In this document: positions 1 through 8,863 of the stretch, piece after piece | How positions within the stretch are numbered: position 1 is the stretch's first letter | Layout of the letters: every line of letters starts with the position of its first letter | Assembly (NCBI GenBank): GCA_937884995.1 | Contig: CAKZZL010000037.1 | Coordinates: 62,001 to 126,000, forward strand | Source: an uncultured Clostridia bacterium | GTDB lineage: Bacteria > Bacillota > Clostridia > Oscillospirales > Acutalibacteraceae | DNA length: 64,000 nt | Direction: 5' to 3' | The notes under the pieces: generated by a model | What the model saw: the letters and a program-made list of their open reading frames with translations, nothing else | Told to the model about the DNA's origin: nothing | Database searches by the model: none | Program-made: the position numbers and the translations under genes

Positions 1-160
1 TACCCTCATCGGTGACGTAATTGAAGGACAATTCCAGACTGCATATAACTATAACCTGGGTGCAGCACTTTCACTTGTCCTTATGGTTATGATCCTTATA
101 TGCCTTGGAGTATTGGGTTACTTTACGGATGATAAGGATGACGGAGGTGTATTGATGTGA
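1..160 (+). CDS. potB: spermidine/putrescine ABC transporter permease PotB (3' fragment)
   Basis: Only the last 52 codons are inside the window; reading from base 2 gives an open frame ending TGA at 158-160. The visible part is the final periplasm-facing loop and last membrane helix of an inner-membrane ABC permease, with the typical PotB ending (TLIGDVIEGQF, then LGAALSLVLMVMILI). It overlaps the next permease by four bases (GTGA), as in pot operons, so the two are probably translationally coupled. With PotC it should form the channel of a polyamine importer; the ATPase PotA is presumably upstream, outside the window. Confidence 0.8.
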   Translation, partial: TLIGDVIEGQFQTAYNYNLGAALSLVLMVMILICLGVLGYFTDDKDDGGVLM

Positions 161-990
161 CAAAAAACAGTAAGCTTTCAAAGATATACATTATCCTTAT
201 CTTTATTTTCCTTTATGCTCCCATGGCTGTTACAATGGTATATTCATTTAACGGCACAGAGAGTACTTATGTCATGAGCGGATTGTCGACTCAGTGGTAC
301 TTAAAGTTATTCCATGACAATGCAACAATGAACGCACTTAAAAATACAATCATACTTGCGGTTGTATCTGCGGCAATATCAACTGTTTTCGGAACAATGG
401 CTGCAGTCGGAATCAACAATATGAGAAACAAATATTTGAAATCTGCAGTTATGACTACAACCAATATACCTATGATGAATCCCGAAATTGTCACCGGTAT
501 ATCAATGATGCTTTTATTCGTGTTTGCAGGGGCACTGCTTCACAAAAAGGATGTTCTCGGATTCACTACTTTACTCATAGCTCATATAACTTTTGAACTT
601 CCATATGTAATTCTTTCTATTTTGCCGAAATTAAAACAGACAGATATATGCATATATGAAGCTGCGCAAGATTTGGGATGCCATCCGCTAAAAGCCTTTT
701 TCAAGGTTGTATTTCCGGAGATAAGACCGGGTATTGTATCCGGCGCCATAATGGCATTCACTTTATCTCTTGATGACTTTATCATAAGCTACTTTACAAA
801 CGGACCCAGTTTCCAGACATTGCCAATCCATATATTCTCCATGACAAAGAAACGTGTAAAACCAGATATGTATGCGCTTTCAACTATTATCTTTGTTATC
901 ATTTTCATACTTCTAATACTCATGAATATAGCTCAGGTAAAATCTGAAAAGAATAAAAAGAAGAAAAAGAGCGGGGAGATGGATTTATGA
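157..990 (+). CDS. potC: spermidine/putrescine ABC transporter permease PotC
   Basis: Second membrane channel subunit of a polyamine ABC importer, 277 aa, normal for PotC. It has about six hydrophobic helices and the EAA loop that docks on the ATPase (YEAAQDLGCHPLKAFFKVVF, about residues 167-186), followed by FTLSLDDFIISYF. The start is GTG at 157, nine bases after GGAGG at 143-147 and overlapping the potB stop. The 3' end overlaps potD by four bases (ATGA), so potB, potC and potD form one tight operon. The C-terminus is lysine-rich and cytoplasmic. Confidence 0.93.
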   Translation: MTKNSKLSKIYIILIFIFLYAPMAVTMVYSFNGTESTYVMSGLSTQWYLKLFHDNATMNALKNTIILAVVSAAISTVFGTMAAVGINNMRNKYLKSAVMTTTNIPMMNPEIVTGISMMLLFVFAGALLHKKDVLGFTTLLIAHITFELPYVILSILPKLKQTDICIYEAAQDLGCHPLKAFFKVVFPEIRPGIVSGAIMAFTLSLDDFIISYFTNGPSFQTLPIHIFSMTKKRVKPDMYALSTIIFVIIFILLILMNIAQVKSEKNKKKKKSGEMDL

Positions 991-2228
991 AAAAGATATT
1001 CGCAATAGTTTTATCAATGATCATATTAGCATCTGCTCTTGCTTTTCCCGTGTCAGCATATGATTATCTTGATTATTCACAGGAGACAATTGATTATTAC
1101 AAAAATCTCGGACTTCAGGGGACTACAATAAATGTATATAACTGGGGAGAATATATATCTGATGAGGATATAGATGTAGTCCGTGAATTCGAACATCTGA
1201 CAGGCATAAGTGTAAATTATACAACCTTTGAGTCAAATGAAAATATGTACTCAAAAATTGTCGGCGGCGGTGTAAGTTACGATATTATCATACCTTCGGA
1301 TTATATGGTTGAGAAACTTATAAACGAGGGCATGCTTGAAAAAATAGACTATAGCAATATTCCCAATTATGATAACTATTATGATAAAGAAAAATACGGA
1401 TATCTGACAGATACAACGATAAATGATGAAAAGGTCTCCGATTATGCCATAATATATAACGTGGGGACTACTATACTCATATATAACACGAAGTATGTGA
1501 AAGAAAAGCCGGATAGCTGGACAGTCATGTGGGATGAACAATATAAAGGGAAAGTCCTTATGTTTAATAATCCGAGAGATTCTTTCGCTATCGCTCAGTT
1601 TATACTGGGCCAGTCTCTCAATACAACAGATCCGGATGAATGGGATGCAGCAGCAGCTCTTCTTAAAGAACAAAAAGATAAGGTAAGCCCGTCATATGTA
1701 ATGGATGAAGTCTTTGTGGATATGGAAAGCGGAGACTATTATCTTGCAGCATACTATGCAGGTGACTATGAACTCATGCATGAAAACAACCCGGACCTTG
1801 ATTATGTATTGCCTAAAGAGGGCGTCAACAGCTTTTATGATGCTTTCCTTATACCAAACAGCACGCAAAACAAGGCAGGCGCCGAAGCCTTTATAAACTT
1901 CATGCTTGAACCTGAGATTGCACTTGCAAATGCCGAATACATATATTATGCAACAGCAAACAAGTCAGTCATTGAAAATGAAGATTATTCTTTGGCAGAA
2001 TCAAAGGCTGTGTATCCCGACCCTGAAGACATAGCAAATGCCCAAGTCTTTCATGATCTTCCGACCGAGACATTACAATATATGAATACACTTTGGACAA
2101 AGGTTAAAGGCGAGAACAATGCAAACAGCATCTATATTGTCTCCCTCATATGCCTTATAGCCATAGCTGCAATTATAGTTGTAACATTGTTACGGAAAAG
2201 AAAAATGCGCAAGTATTATAAAGTATAA
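987..2228 (+). CDS. potD: spermidine/putrescine-binding protein PotD, membrane-anchored form
   Basis: Extracellular substrate-binding protein of the polyamine importer, 413 aa. The N-terminus is an export signal (MKKIFAIVLSMIILASALAF then VSA) with no lipobox cysteine. The mature part begins with the PotD pattern INVYNWGEYIS, and later has YDIIIPSDYMVEKL and the lobe 2 motif DAFLIPNST. Residues about 380-402 form a second hydrophobic helix (YIVSLICLIAIAAIIVVTLL) ending in an Arg/Lys-rich tail, so the protein is probably held to the membrane by a C-terminal helix instead of lipid. The start ATG overlaps the potC stop. Confidence 0.92.
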   Translation: MKKIFAIVLSMIILASALAFPVSAYDYLDYSQETIDYYKNLGLQGTTINVYNWGEYISDEDIDVVREFEHLTGISVNYTTFESNENMYSKIVGGGVSYDIIIPSDYMVEKLINEGMLEKIDYSNIPNYDNYYDKEKYGYLTDTTINDEKVSDYAIIYNVGTTILIYNTKYVKEKPDSWTVMWDEQYKGKVLMFNNPRDSFAIAQFILGQSLNTTDPDEWDAAAALLKEQKDKVSPSYVMDEVFVDMESGDYYLAAYYAGDYELMHENNPDLDYVLPKEGVNSFYDAFLIPNSTQNKAGAEAFINFMLEPEIALANAEYIYYATANKSVIENEDYSLAESKAVYPDPEDIANAQVFHDLPTETLQYMNTLWTKVKGENNANSIYIVSLICLIAIAAIIVVTLLRKRKMRKYYKV

Positions 2229-2230
2229 TA

Positions 2231-2255
2231 ACGAGGGTCGTTTGACCCTCGTTTT
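2231..2255 (+). terminator. rho-independent terminator after potBCD
   Basis: Perfect 9-bp stem, 2231-2239 with 2244-2252, loop GTTT, then a short T-run. The T-run runs directly into the ribosome site of the next gene (TTTTAGGAG), so the hairpin could also act as an attenuator for ylmH. Confidence 0.8.
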
Positions 2256-2264
2256 AGGAGTTAT

Positions 2265-2981
2265 ATGACTATTTTACAAAATCACTTCATTGATTTGAAA
2301 AATCAGGCTGAAAAGTCAGGCCTTCCATGCTTTACGGACTTTTTGGGACTTGCAGAACAAAATGAACTTAATATGGTATTTCACAAAAATGATTATAATT
2401 CTTACGGAGGCTATGACACAGCAGAAAGAATCATAGCATGCTTTGGCGCCGGTGAAGAAGAATTTCCAATATCATATATACAGATAAGCCCCAAAAACCA
2501 AAAGTTTGCGGATAAGCTTAGTCATCGTGATTTTCTCGGCGCCCTCATAAATCTTGGTATAGAGAGAAATGTCCTTGGCGATATCGTTATAAAAGATAAT
2601 GTCGGCTATCTCATTTGCCTGAATACAATTTCTAAGTACATTTGCGAAAACCTGACAAAGGTTAAGCACACATCCGTTGAATGCAAAATAGTGGAGACCA
2701 TACCAACTGATATACTGCCGGCAGGCGAATGTAAAGAATATATATCAAGCTCACTAAGACTTGATGCAGTTATATCATCAGTATATAAGATGTCGAGAAA
2801 TGACTCCAAGAAATTGTTTCTTAAGGATTTAGTGTTCGTTAACGGTGTCAACAAAGAAGCAACATATCTACTTAAAGAGAATGATATTATCTCTGTTCGT
2901 GGCTATGGCCGTATAGAATATCTTGCTACTCTGCGACAAACAGGTAAGGGCAGATTGGTAGTCCAAATAAAAAAAAGTTAA
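2265..2981 (+). CDS. ylmH: YlmH-like S4-domain RNA-binding protein
   Basis: Cytoplasmic 238-aa protein of the YlmH family, known for binding ribosomes or stalled 50S complexes and found near the division cluster in many Gram-positives. It has the N-terminal YlmH region (GGYDTAERIIACFG; LSHRDFLGALINLGIERNVL is a signature of the family) and a C-terminal S4 RNA-binding domain from about residue 165 (RLDAVISSVYKMSRNDSKKL ... VFVNG ... NDIISVRGYGRI). The start is ATG with GGAG seven bases upstream. Here it stands apart from division genes, between the pot operon and the CRISPR locus. No terminator is visible before the cas promoter region. Confidence 0.85.
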   Translation: MTILQNHFIDLKNQAEKSGLPCFTDFLGLAEQNELNMVFHKNDYNSYGGYDTAERIIACFGAGEEEFPISYIQISPKNQKFADKLSHRDFLGALINLGIERNVLGDIVIKDNVGYLICLNTISKYICENLTKVKHTSVECKIVETIPTDILPAGECKEYISSSLRLDAVISSVYKMSRNDSKKLFLKDLVFVNGVNKEATYLLKENDIISVRGYGRIEYLATLRQTGKGRLVVQIKKS

Positions 2982-3078
2982 AAAGTGTCAATACTATTTC
3001 ATTTAAGCACGAGAAATCAATTTAATATTTACCTTTAGTGGGTAATTTTTCGGACACTGTTTATGTTAAAATAATCTT

Positions 3079-3105
3079 ATGAAGATATCATTGACATGTC
3101 TTCAT
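3079..3105. promoter_or_regulatory. imperfect inverted repeat upstream of cas12a (candidate operator)
   Basis: ATGAAGATAT (3079-3088) and ATGTCTTCAT (3096-3105) are inverted copies with one mismatch in ten, separated by seven bases. No T-run follows, so it is not a terminator. It covers a TTGACA hexamer (3091-3096) and lies just downstream of another possible -10 (TAAAAT, 3067-3072). A repressor site controlling the cas operon is a reasonable inference, with no direct proof. Confidence 0.4.
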
Positions 3106-3120
3106 GTGAATTCATATAAA
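3091..3120 (+). promoter_or_regulatory. sigma-A-like hexamers before cas12a, suspiciously close to the gene
   Basis: TTGACA (3091-3096), an 18-base spacer and TATAAA (3115-3120) look like a good promoter. However, transcription would then start near 3127, inside the AGGAG ribosome site (3123-3127), giving an almost leaderless cas12a message. The alternative is a weak-35 promoter with TAAAAT at 3067-3072, which would leave a normal leader. Confidence 0.35.
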
Positions 3121-3134
3121 AGAGGAGAATGATT

Positions 3135-6100
3135 ATGGCAAAAATAGATGGATTTATTAATCAATATTCATTAAGTAAAACATTAAGATTTAAGCTTATT
3201 CCAGTTGGTGACACGTTAAGGAATTTCAATTTGAATAACATGCTTGCTGAGGATGAAAAACGAGCAGAAAGCTACTCAAAGGTAAAAAAGATTATGGATG
3301 ATTATCACCGGAAATATATTGAAGATATCCTTTCAAGTATTAATTCAAGCCCAGCATTCGATAGTTTTCTTAGTGAGTTGCAGTTATATTCAGGACTTTA
3401 CTATAAGATGAATAAGGATGATAATGAAAAGCAAAAAATGAAGAAGTCAGAAGAGCATATGCGAAAAATATTGGCAAATGCTTTTACATCAACTTCGACT
3501 TATAAACTGCTTTTTAAAAAAGAAATGATTAAAGAGATACTACCTAGTTATCTTGATTCTATTAATGATGATGAGGGTAAAAAGCTAGTTGAGGAATTTA
3601 ATAACTTTTCCACATATTTTAACGGATTTTTTAAGAATAGGGAAAATATGTATAGCGAAGAAGAAAAATCCACAGCAATTTCGTATCGCTGCATTAATGA
3701 TAATTTGCCCAAATTCCTTGATAATGCTAAAGTCTTTTCATCAAACAAAATGAATGAAAAAATATTTGATGATATAAAAAAATTAAATGAAGACTTTAAT
3801 GGGATATACGGAACAAAAGTTGAGGATTTATTTGCTGTAGATTATTTTATAAATGTACTATCTCAAAACGATATTGAAAAATACAATTCCATTATTGGAG
3901 GATATACCTGTTCTGATGGTACAAAGGTTCAAGGACTTAATGAATACATTAATCTTTACAATCAAAAAGTAGAAAAAACAAACAGAATTCCAAAATTAAA
4001 ACCTTTATATAAGCAGATATTAAGTAATAAAGGAACAATATCATTTATTCCAGAAAAGTTCGATTCTGATGATGAGGTTTTATCCGCTATAAGTAAATTT
4101 TATGCTGAAAGACAGTCAGAAAAAGTAAAGTCCATTGAGGATACTGTTTCAGATATTATCAAGTTGTTCAATAATATTTTAGAATACGATATGAATGGCA
4201 TATTCATAAGAAACAATTTGGACCTTACAGAAGTGTGCGCGGGAGTTTTCAAATATTGGGGAACTGTTCAAAATGCCTGGAATAACGAATATGATGCCAG
4301 TAAAAATGGCAAAAATACCGGTTCTGAAAAGTACCTTGATACAAGAAAAAAATTATATAAAGCTGTTGAAAGTTTTAGTATAGCCGATATCCAGCGATAT
4401 GGAGATTCACTTTGCGAAGAAGGCGAAAATAAATGTGTTGCAGAGTGGATAAAAAATGAAATCATTCAAAAATGCGCTGATTTAGCAGATGAATATGATA
4501 AAGTTAATAAGCTTATTTCAGTACCATATGTGCAAGCTAAACGCCTATATAACAATGATGAAGCAACTGAAATAATTAAGGATGCACTTGATTCGGTCAA
4601 GAATTTGGAGCATATGCTTAAGATCTTGCTTGGCACAGGAAAAGAAGTAAACAAGGATGAATCATTTTATGGCGAATTAGTTGAAAGTTTTAATCGAATA
4701 CAAGAGATTGATGAACTATACGATAAGGTTCGTAATTATATGACACAGAAGCCTTTTAAAACTGATAAAATTAAACTTAATTTTCAAAATCCACAGTTTT
4801 TAGGAGGATGGGACAGGAATAAGGAAACAGCATGCTCGGCTGTTATTTTAAGAAAAAATGATAATTATTTCTTAGCTGTAATGCCCAAAAATTACAAAAA
4901 AACATTTGAAAACATCCCTTGTGTTAGGGAAAATGAAGATAAATATGAAAAAGTAGTATATAAATTGCTACCGGGTCCAGAAAAAATGCTTCCAAAGGTA
5001 TTTTTCTCTAAAAAAAATATATCGGATTATAATCCATCCAAGCAAATTCTCGAAAAGTACAATTTAGGGACGCATAAATCAGGTGAAAATTTTAATATTG
5101 ATGATTGTCATAACCTTATAGATTTCTTTAAATCATCGATTAGAATTCACCCTGATTGGTGTCAATTTGATTTTAATTTTTCTGACACCTCAACATATAC
5201 AAATATAGGCGAGTTTTATAATGAAGTGAAGAATCAGGGTTACAAAATAACATTTTGTGATGTGCCTGTAAGTTATATTGACACATTAGTTGGCGAAGGC
5301 AAACTATATCTTTTCCAAATATACAACAAGGACTTTTCGAAAAACAAAAAGGCCAATGGTACGCCAAACCTCCACACGTTATATTTTAGGCAGTTGTTTA
5401 GTGAGGAAAATCTTGAGAATGTTGTTCTTAAACTTAATGGTGAGTCAGAAATGTTTTATAGAAAAGCTAGTATTAATAAGAACAACATTATCTCCCACCC
5501 CAAAAACCAATATATAAAAAATAAAAATCAGGATAATGGCAAGAAGGAAAGTGTTTTTGAATATGATTTAATTAAAGATAAGAGATATACTGTTGACCAG
5601 TTTCTTGTTCATATTCCTATCACATTAAATTTTACAGCTGACGGAAGGACAAATATCAATCTTGAGACCAAAATAGCCCTTAAGGAATGTGATGACAACT
5701 ATGTTATTGGTATCGATCGTGGAGAAAGAAACCTGCTTTATGTTTGCGTAATTAATTCATGTGGAGAGATTGTTAAACAGTTTTCACTCAATGAAATAAT
5801 AAATGAATATAATGGCAAATTATATAAAACTGATTATCACAATTTGCTAGAAAAGCGTGAAAAAGAACGAAAACAAGCAAGAGAAAGCTGGAAGAGCATT
5901 GAAAATATCAAAGAACTGAAGGAAGGGTATATTGGACAGGTTGTCCATAAGATTTGCCAGCTTGTTGAGGAGTATGATGCCATAATAGTCATGGAAGACC
6001 TAAACTTTGGGTTTAAGAGAGTTAGGGGTGGAAAGTTTGAAAAATCAGTATATCAGAAATTTGAAAAGATGCTTATTGACAAACTTAATTTCTATGCAGA

Positions 6101-6902
6101 TAAGAAAAAAGATCCGTCTGAAATAGGCAGCGTTATACATGCGTATCAACTTACGAACAAATTTGATAGTTTTAAGACTATGGGAAAACAAAATGGCTTT
6201 ATTTTCTATGTTCCCGCATATTTTACAAGCAAAATTGACCCAACAACTGGATTTGCTGATTTGCTTCACCCACATTATACAAGCATTGACTCTTCAAAAG
6301 ATTTTATTAACAAAATAGATGATATAAGTTATAACAAGACTGAAAACTATTATGAATTTATGATCGATTATGATAATTTTCCAAAGTGCAATTCGGATTT
6401 CAAGAAAAAATGGACGATATGTTCATATGGTAATCGTATTAAGACATATAGAAATCCAGACAGAAATAACGAATGGGATAATCTTGAAGTTAACCTAACA
6501 GAAGAGTTCACAAAGTTATTCTCAAAGTATGATATTGATATTTACAACAATTTGAAAGATCAGATTCTTTTACAAAGTAAAAAAGAATTCTTTAAGGAAT
6601 TTATGTTCCTTTTCAAACTGACGTTACAGTTAAGAAATAGTGAAACTGGAAACGTTGATCAGGATTACTTAATTTCTCCAGTAAAAAATGCCGATGGTAA
6701 GTTCTATAATAGTAATGAATATAAATATAGTGAAAATGCCGAGCTACCGAGAGATGCTGATGCCAATGGCGCATACAATATTGCACGCAAGGGATTGTGG
6801 GCTATAAGTCAAATAAAAGCATGCAATAATAAAGATGAACTCAAAAAAGTAAATCTAGCCATCAGCAATAAGGAATGGCTAGAGTTTGCTCAAAAATCAT
6901 GA
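3135..6902 (+). CDS. cas12a: type V-A CRISPR effector nuclease Cas12a (Cpf1)
   Basis: RNA-guided DNA nuclease, 1255 aa from the ATG at 3135; the earlier ATG at 3129 abuts the ribosome site AGGAG (3123-3127), while 3135 is seven bases away and aligns with the LbCas12a N-terminus (YSLSKTLRFK). It follows Lachnospiraceae LbCas12a closely. RuvC acids are D861 (GIDRGERNLLY), E954 (VMEDLN) and D1209 (DADANGAYNIA); the Nuc arginine is R1167 (LQLRNS). PAM-reading residues are kept in GGWDRNKE and LLPGPEKMLPKVFF, so a TTTV-type PAM is expected. The pre-crRNA-processing His and two Lys are kept at LbCas12a spacing (ISHPKNQY, KNK, KDKRY). It heads the cas operon and overlaps cas4 by four bases. The gene is AT-rich relative to the flanking housekeeping genes. 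Confidence 0.98.
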   Translation: MAKIDGFINQYSLSKTLRFKLIPVGDTLRNFNLNNMLAEDEKRAESYSKVKKIMDDYHRKYIEDILSSINSSPAFDSFLSELQLYSGLYYKMNKDDNEKQKMKKSEEHMRKILANAFTSTSTYKLLFKKEMIKEILPSYLDSINDDEGKKLVEEFNNFSTYFNGFFKNRENMYSEEEKSTAISYRCINDNLPKFLDNAKVFSSNKMNEKIFDDIKKLNEDFNGIYGTKVEDLFAVDYFINVLSQNDIEKYNSIIGGYTCSDGTKVQGLNEYINLYNQKVEKTNRIPKLKPLYKQILSNKGTISFIPEKFDSDDEVLSAISKFYAERQSEKVKSIEDTVSDIIKLFNNILEYDMNGIFIRNNLDLTEVCAGVFKYWGTVQNAWNNEYDASKNGKNTGSEKYLDTRKKLYKAVESFSIADIQRYGDSLCEEGENKCVAEWIKNEIIQKCADLADEYDKVNKLISVPYVQAKRLYNNDEATEIIKDALDSVKNLEHMLKILLGTGKEVNKDESFYGELVESFNRIQEIDELYDKVRNYMTQKPFKTDKIKLNFQNPQFLGGWDRNKETACSAVILRKNDNYFLAVMPKNYKKTFENIPCVRENEDKYEKVVYKLLPGPEKMLPKVFFSKKNISDYNPSKQILEKYNLGTHKSGENFNIDDCHNLIDFFKSSIRIHPDWCQFDFNFSDTSTYTNIGEFYNEVKNQGYKITFCDVPVSYIDTLVGEGKLYLFQIYNKDFSKNKKANGTPNLHTLYFRQLFSEENLENVVLKLNGESEMFYRKASINKNNIISHPKNQYIKNKNQDNGKKESVFEYDLIKDKRYTVDQFLVHIPITLNFTADGRTNINLETKIALKECDDNYVIGIDRGERNLLYVCVINSCGEIVKQFSLNEIINEYNGKLYKTDYHNLLEKREKERKQARESWKSIENIKELKEGYIGQVVHKICQLVEEYDAIIVMEDLNFGFKRVRGGKFEKSVYQKFEKMLIDKLNFYADKKKDPSEIGSVIHAYQLTNKFDSFKTMGKQNGFIFYVPAYFTSKIDPTTGFADLLHPHYTSIDSSKDFINKIDDISYNKTENYYEFMIDYDNFPKCNSDFKKKWTICSYGNRIKTYRNPDRNNEWDNLEVNLTEEFTKLFSKYDIDIYNNLKDQILLQSKKEFFKEFMFLFKLTLQLRNSETGNVDQDYLISPVKNADGKFYNSNEYKYSENAELPRDADANGAYNIARKGLWAISQIKACNNKDELKKVNLAISNKEWLEFAQKS

Positions 6903-7459
6903 GCGAACATCCAATATCCATTTCTAATTTAAATGATTTCATATTTTGTCCAGTTTCCATTTATTTTCACGCAATAGATTCAGATGCGGATAGCATCATG
7001 AGTCAATGCGAATCACAAATAAACGGAACATCTGCTCATGATGCTGTAGATAATTGTAGATATTCTAACAAGCAAACTGTTTTACAAGCTGTTACGGTAT
7101 ATTGTGATGAATATAACATATTTGGGAAAATCGACCTGTTTGATATATCCAATGGCATCCTTACTGAAAGGAAAAAGAAAATAAAAAATATATATGATGG
7201 ATATATCTTTCAGGTTTATGCCCAATATTTTGCGCTCTGTGAAATGGGATATGATGTAAAGACTATTCGATTATATAGTATGGATGATAATAAGGTATAT
7301 CCCGTTTTATTACCTAAAGAAAACGAGCGGATGTTGCAAAAATTTGAGAAGCTTTTATATGACATCAATCATTTTAACCTAAGTGAATTCCAACAAACAA
7401 ATCCACTAAAATGCAAGCAATGTATTTATGAACCCTTATGCTCTTTTTTAATTCTGTAG
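6899..7459 (+). CDS. cas4: CRISPR-associated exonuclease Cas4
   Basis: RecB-like iron-sulfur nuclease that trims prespacers and checks the PAM during spacer uptake with Cas1-Cas2. From the ATG at 6899, which overlaps the cas12a stop (ATGA), the protein is 186 aa, usual for Cas4. Four cysteines expected to hold the [4Fe-4S] cluster are present: C17 (FIFCP) and three in the C-terminal CKQCIYEPLC. Nuclease residues are H47 (GTSAHD), D79 (FGKIDLF), E90 and K92 (TERKKK), followed by the QVYAQYFAL helix. A longer frame opens at 6875, but it lies inside cas12a and would add eight unrelated residues. Confidence 0.95.
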   Translation: MSEHPISISNLNDFIFCPVSIYFHAIDSDADSIMSQCESQINGTSAHDAVDNCRYSNKQTVLQAVTVYCDEYNIFGKIDLFDISNGILTERKKKIKNIYDGYIFQVYAQYFALCEMGYDVKTIRLYSMDDNKVYPVLLPKENERMLQKFEKLLYDINHFNLSEFQQTNPLKCKQCIYEPLCSFLIL

Positions 7460-7474
7460 GACGAAGAAAATCAT

Positions 7475-8440
7475 ATGATTACAGTACCGGACTTTGCTAA
7501 AAAGCAAATTGTATTTGTGTTTTTTAATGAAGGTGAGAAATTATCTTTTAGTAATGACAATCTTGTCGTTAAAGACACAGATGGAAAAGTTAAATTGCAA
7601 TGTACTTGTTATCGTTTGTTCCTGCTTTATGCGGTAGGGCATTGCAGTATAACATCTGACTTGATTCAAAAAGCAAAAAAATTTGGATTTTTTATTGCGC
7701 TTATGACAACAGGATTTAGGCTTTACTCTATTATCGGAGCTGACAAGGATGGAAACACAGTATTAAGGCAGAAACAATATAGTTATAACTCACTTGATAT
7801 AGCTAAACACATTACATCAAACAAAATGAACAACCAGTTATGCGTATTGAAAGAAACACGTAATAAGAACGAAATGATAAAGGATGCAATTGAAAGAATT
7901 CCTGGTTATATTAGATGTGTTAATGAATCCAACGATATTTATCAAATAATGGCATATGAAGGGCTTGCTTCAAAACTTTATTTTAGGAATCATTTTAATA
8001 ATGTTTTGTGGATTGGCAGACAGCCAAGGCTTAAGAGAGATATAACTAATAGTGTTCTTGATGTTGGTTATACTTTGCTTTTTACATTTATTGATGCTAT
8101 ATTGTTGAGCTATGGATTTGATACATATAAGGGGGTGTTACATACACAATTTTATATGAGAAAATCTCTAACTTGTGATATTGTAGAACCATTTAGAATC
8201 CTAATTGATAAACAAGTGAAAAAATCAATTAATTTAAAGCAAATCAATGATGACGACTTTGTTATAATAAATGGCCAATATAAACTGAAATGGAAAAAAT
8301 CAACTGAATATGTTAAGTTCCTCATGGCCCCAATCATTGACAATAAAGAACCAATCTTTGGTTATATCCAAGCATATTACAGAGCATTTATGAAGGGAAG
8401 TTCAATTGATAGGTATCCTGTTTTTAATATTGACAAGTAA
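7475..8440 (+). CDS. cas1: CRISPR integrase Cas1 (type V-A)
   Basis: Metal-dependent integrase that inserts new spacers at the leader end of the array, 321 aa. Metal ligands are visible: E162 (MAYEGLASKLYF), H223 (GVLHTQFY) and D235 with E239 in CDIVEPFR. The N-terminal half is the beta-sandwich domain and the C-terminal half is helical. It starts 15 bases after cas4 with a modest ribosome site (AGGACGAAG) and is followed 15 bases later by cas2, so cas12a-cas4-cas1-cas2 is one transcription unit. Confidence 0.97.
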   Translation: MITVPDFAKKQIVFVFFNEGEKLSFSNDNLVVKDTDGKVKLQCTCYRLFLLYAVGHCSITSDLIQKAKKFGFFIALMTTGFRLYSIIGADKDGNTVLRQKQYSYNSLDIAKHITSNKMNNQLCVLKETRNKNEMIKDAIERIPGYIRCVNESNDIYQIMAYEGLASKLYFRNHFNNVLWIGRQPRLKRDITNSVLDVGYTLLFTFIDAILLSYGFDTYKGVLHTQFYMRKSLTCDIVEPFRILIDKQVKKSINLKQINDDDFVIINGQYKLKWKKSTEYVKFLMAPIIDNKEPIFGYIQAYYRAFMKGSSIDRYPVFNIDK

Positions 8441-8455
8441 GGTGAAAAGGCATAT

Positions 8456-8731
8456 ATGATTCTTATAAGTTATGATATTTCCGATAACAAAAAACGTGCT
8501 AAATTTAACAAATATATTAAAAAGTTTGGCCATATGCTTCAGTATTCTGTTTATGAAATAGATAATAGTAACAAAATACTAAACAACATTATTGCTGATA
8601 TAAATAATAAGTTTATTAAAACGTTTGACGAAACAGATAGTGTTTATATTTTTAAACTTAGTGATTCCTGCAAAATAATAAAATTCGGATATGCAAGGCA
8701 TGAGAATGACGATTTGTTAATAATTGGGTAA
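8456..8731 (+). CDS. cas2: CRISPR-associated protein Cas2
   Basis: Small ferredoxin-fold partner of Cas1, 91 aa, the usual length. It opens with the Cas2 strand and conserved aspartate (MILISYDISDNKKRAKF), then FGHMLQYSVYEI. It bridges Cas1 dimers and sets spacer length in the adaptation complex. The ribosome site is AAGGTG about ten bases before ATG. It is the last cas gene; the leader begins directly after its TAA. Confidence 0.96.
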   Translation: MILISYDISDNKKRAKFNKYIKKFGHMLQYSVYEIDNSNKILNNIIADINNKFIKTFDETDSVYIFKLSDSCKIIKFGYARHENDDLLIIG

Positions 8732-8863
8732 AATTTGCAAACCTAAGTCTAAACATGGTACAATAAAGCTTGAAAAGGGGATTATTATTCAAATGATATA
8801 TCAAATCATAAAAAAAACTGTATTTCAGCAAAGAGAATTATAGCTAATTTTAACAACATTAGG
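8732..8863 (+). promoter_or_regulatory. CRISPR leader with array promoter
   Basis: This 132-nt AT-rich gap between cas2 and the first repeat has no reading frame. It carries TTGCAA (8735-8740), an 18-base spacer and TACAAT (8759-8764), a good sigma-A promoter pointing into the array. Its position fixes the array polarity: new spacers should enter at 8864. Leader-anchoring sites for Cas1-Cas2 cannot be told from the sequence alone. Confidence 0.75.

Noticed and set aside
3129..3134. ATG at 3129 as the cas12a start
   Set aside because: It directly follows the AGGAG ribosome site with no spacing, and the ATG at 3135 matches the LbCas12a N-terminus.
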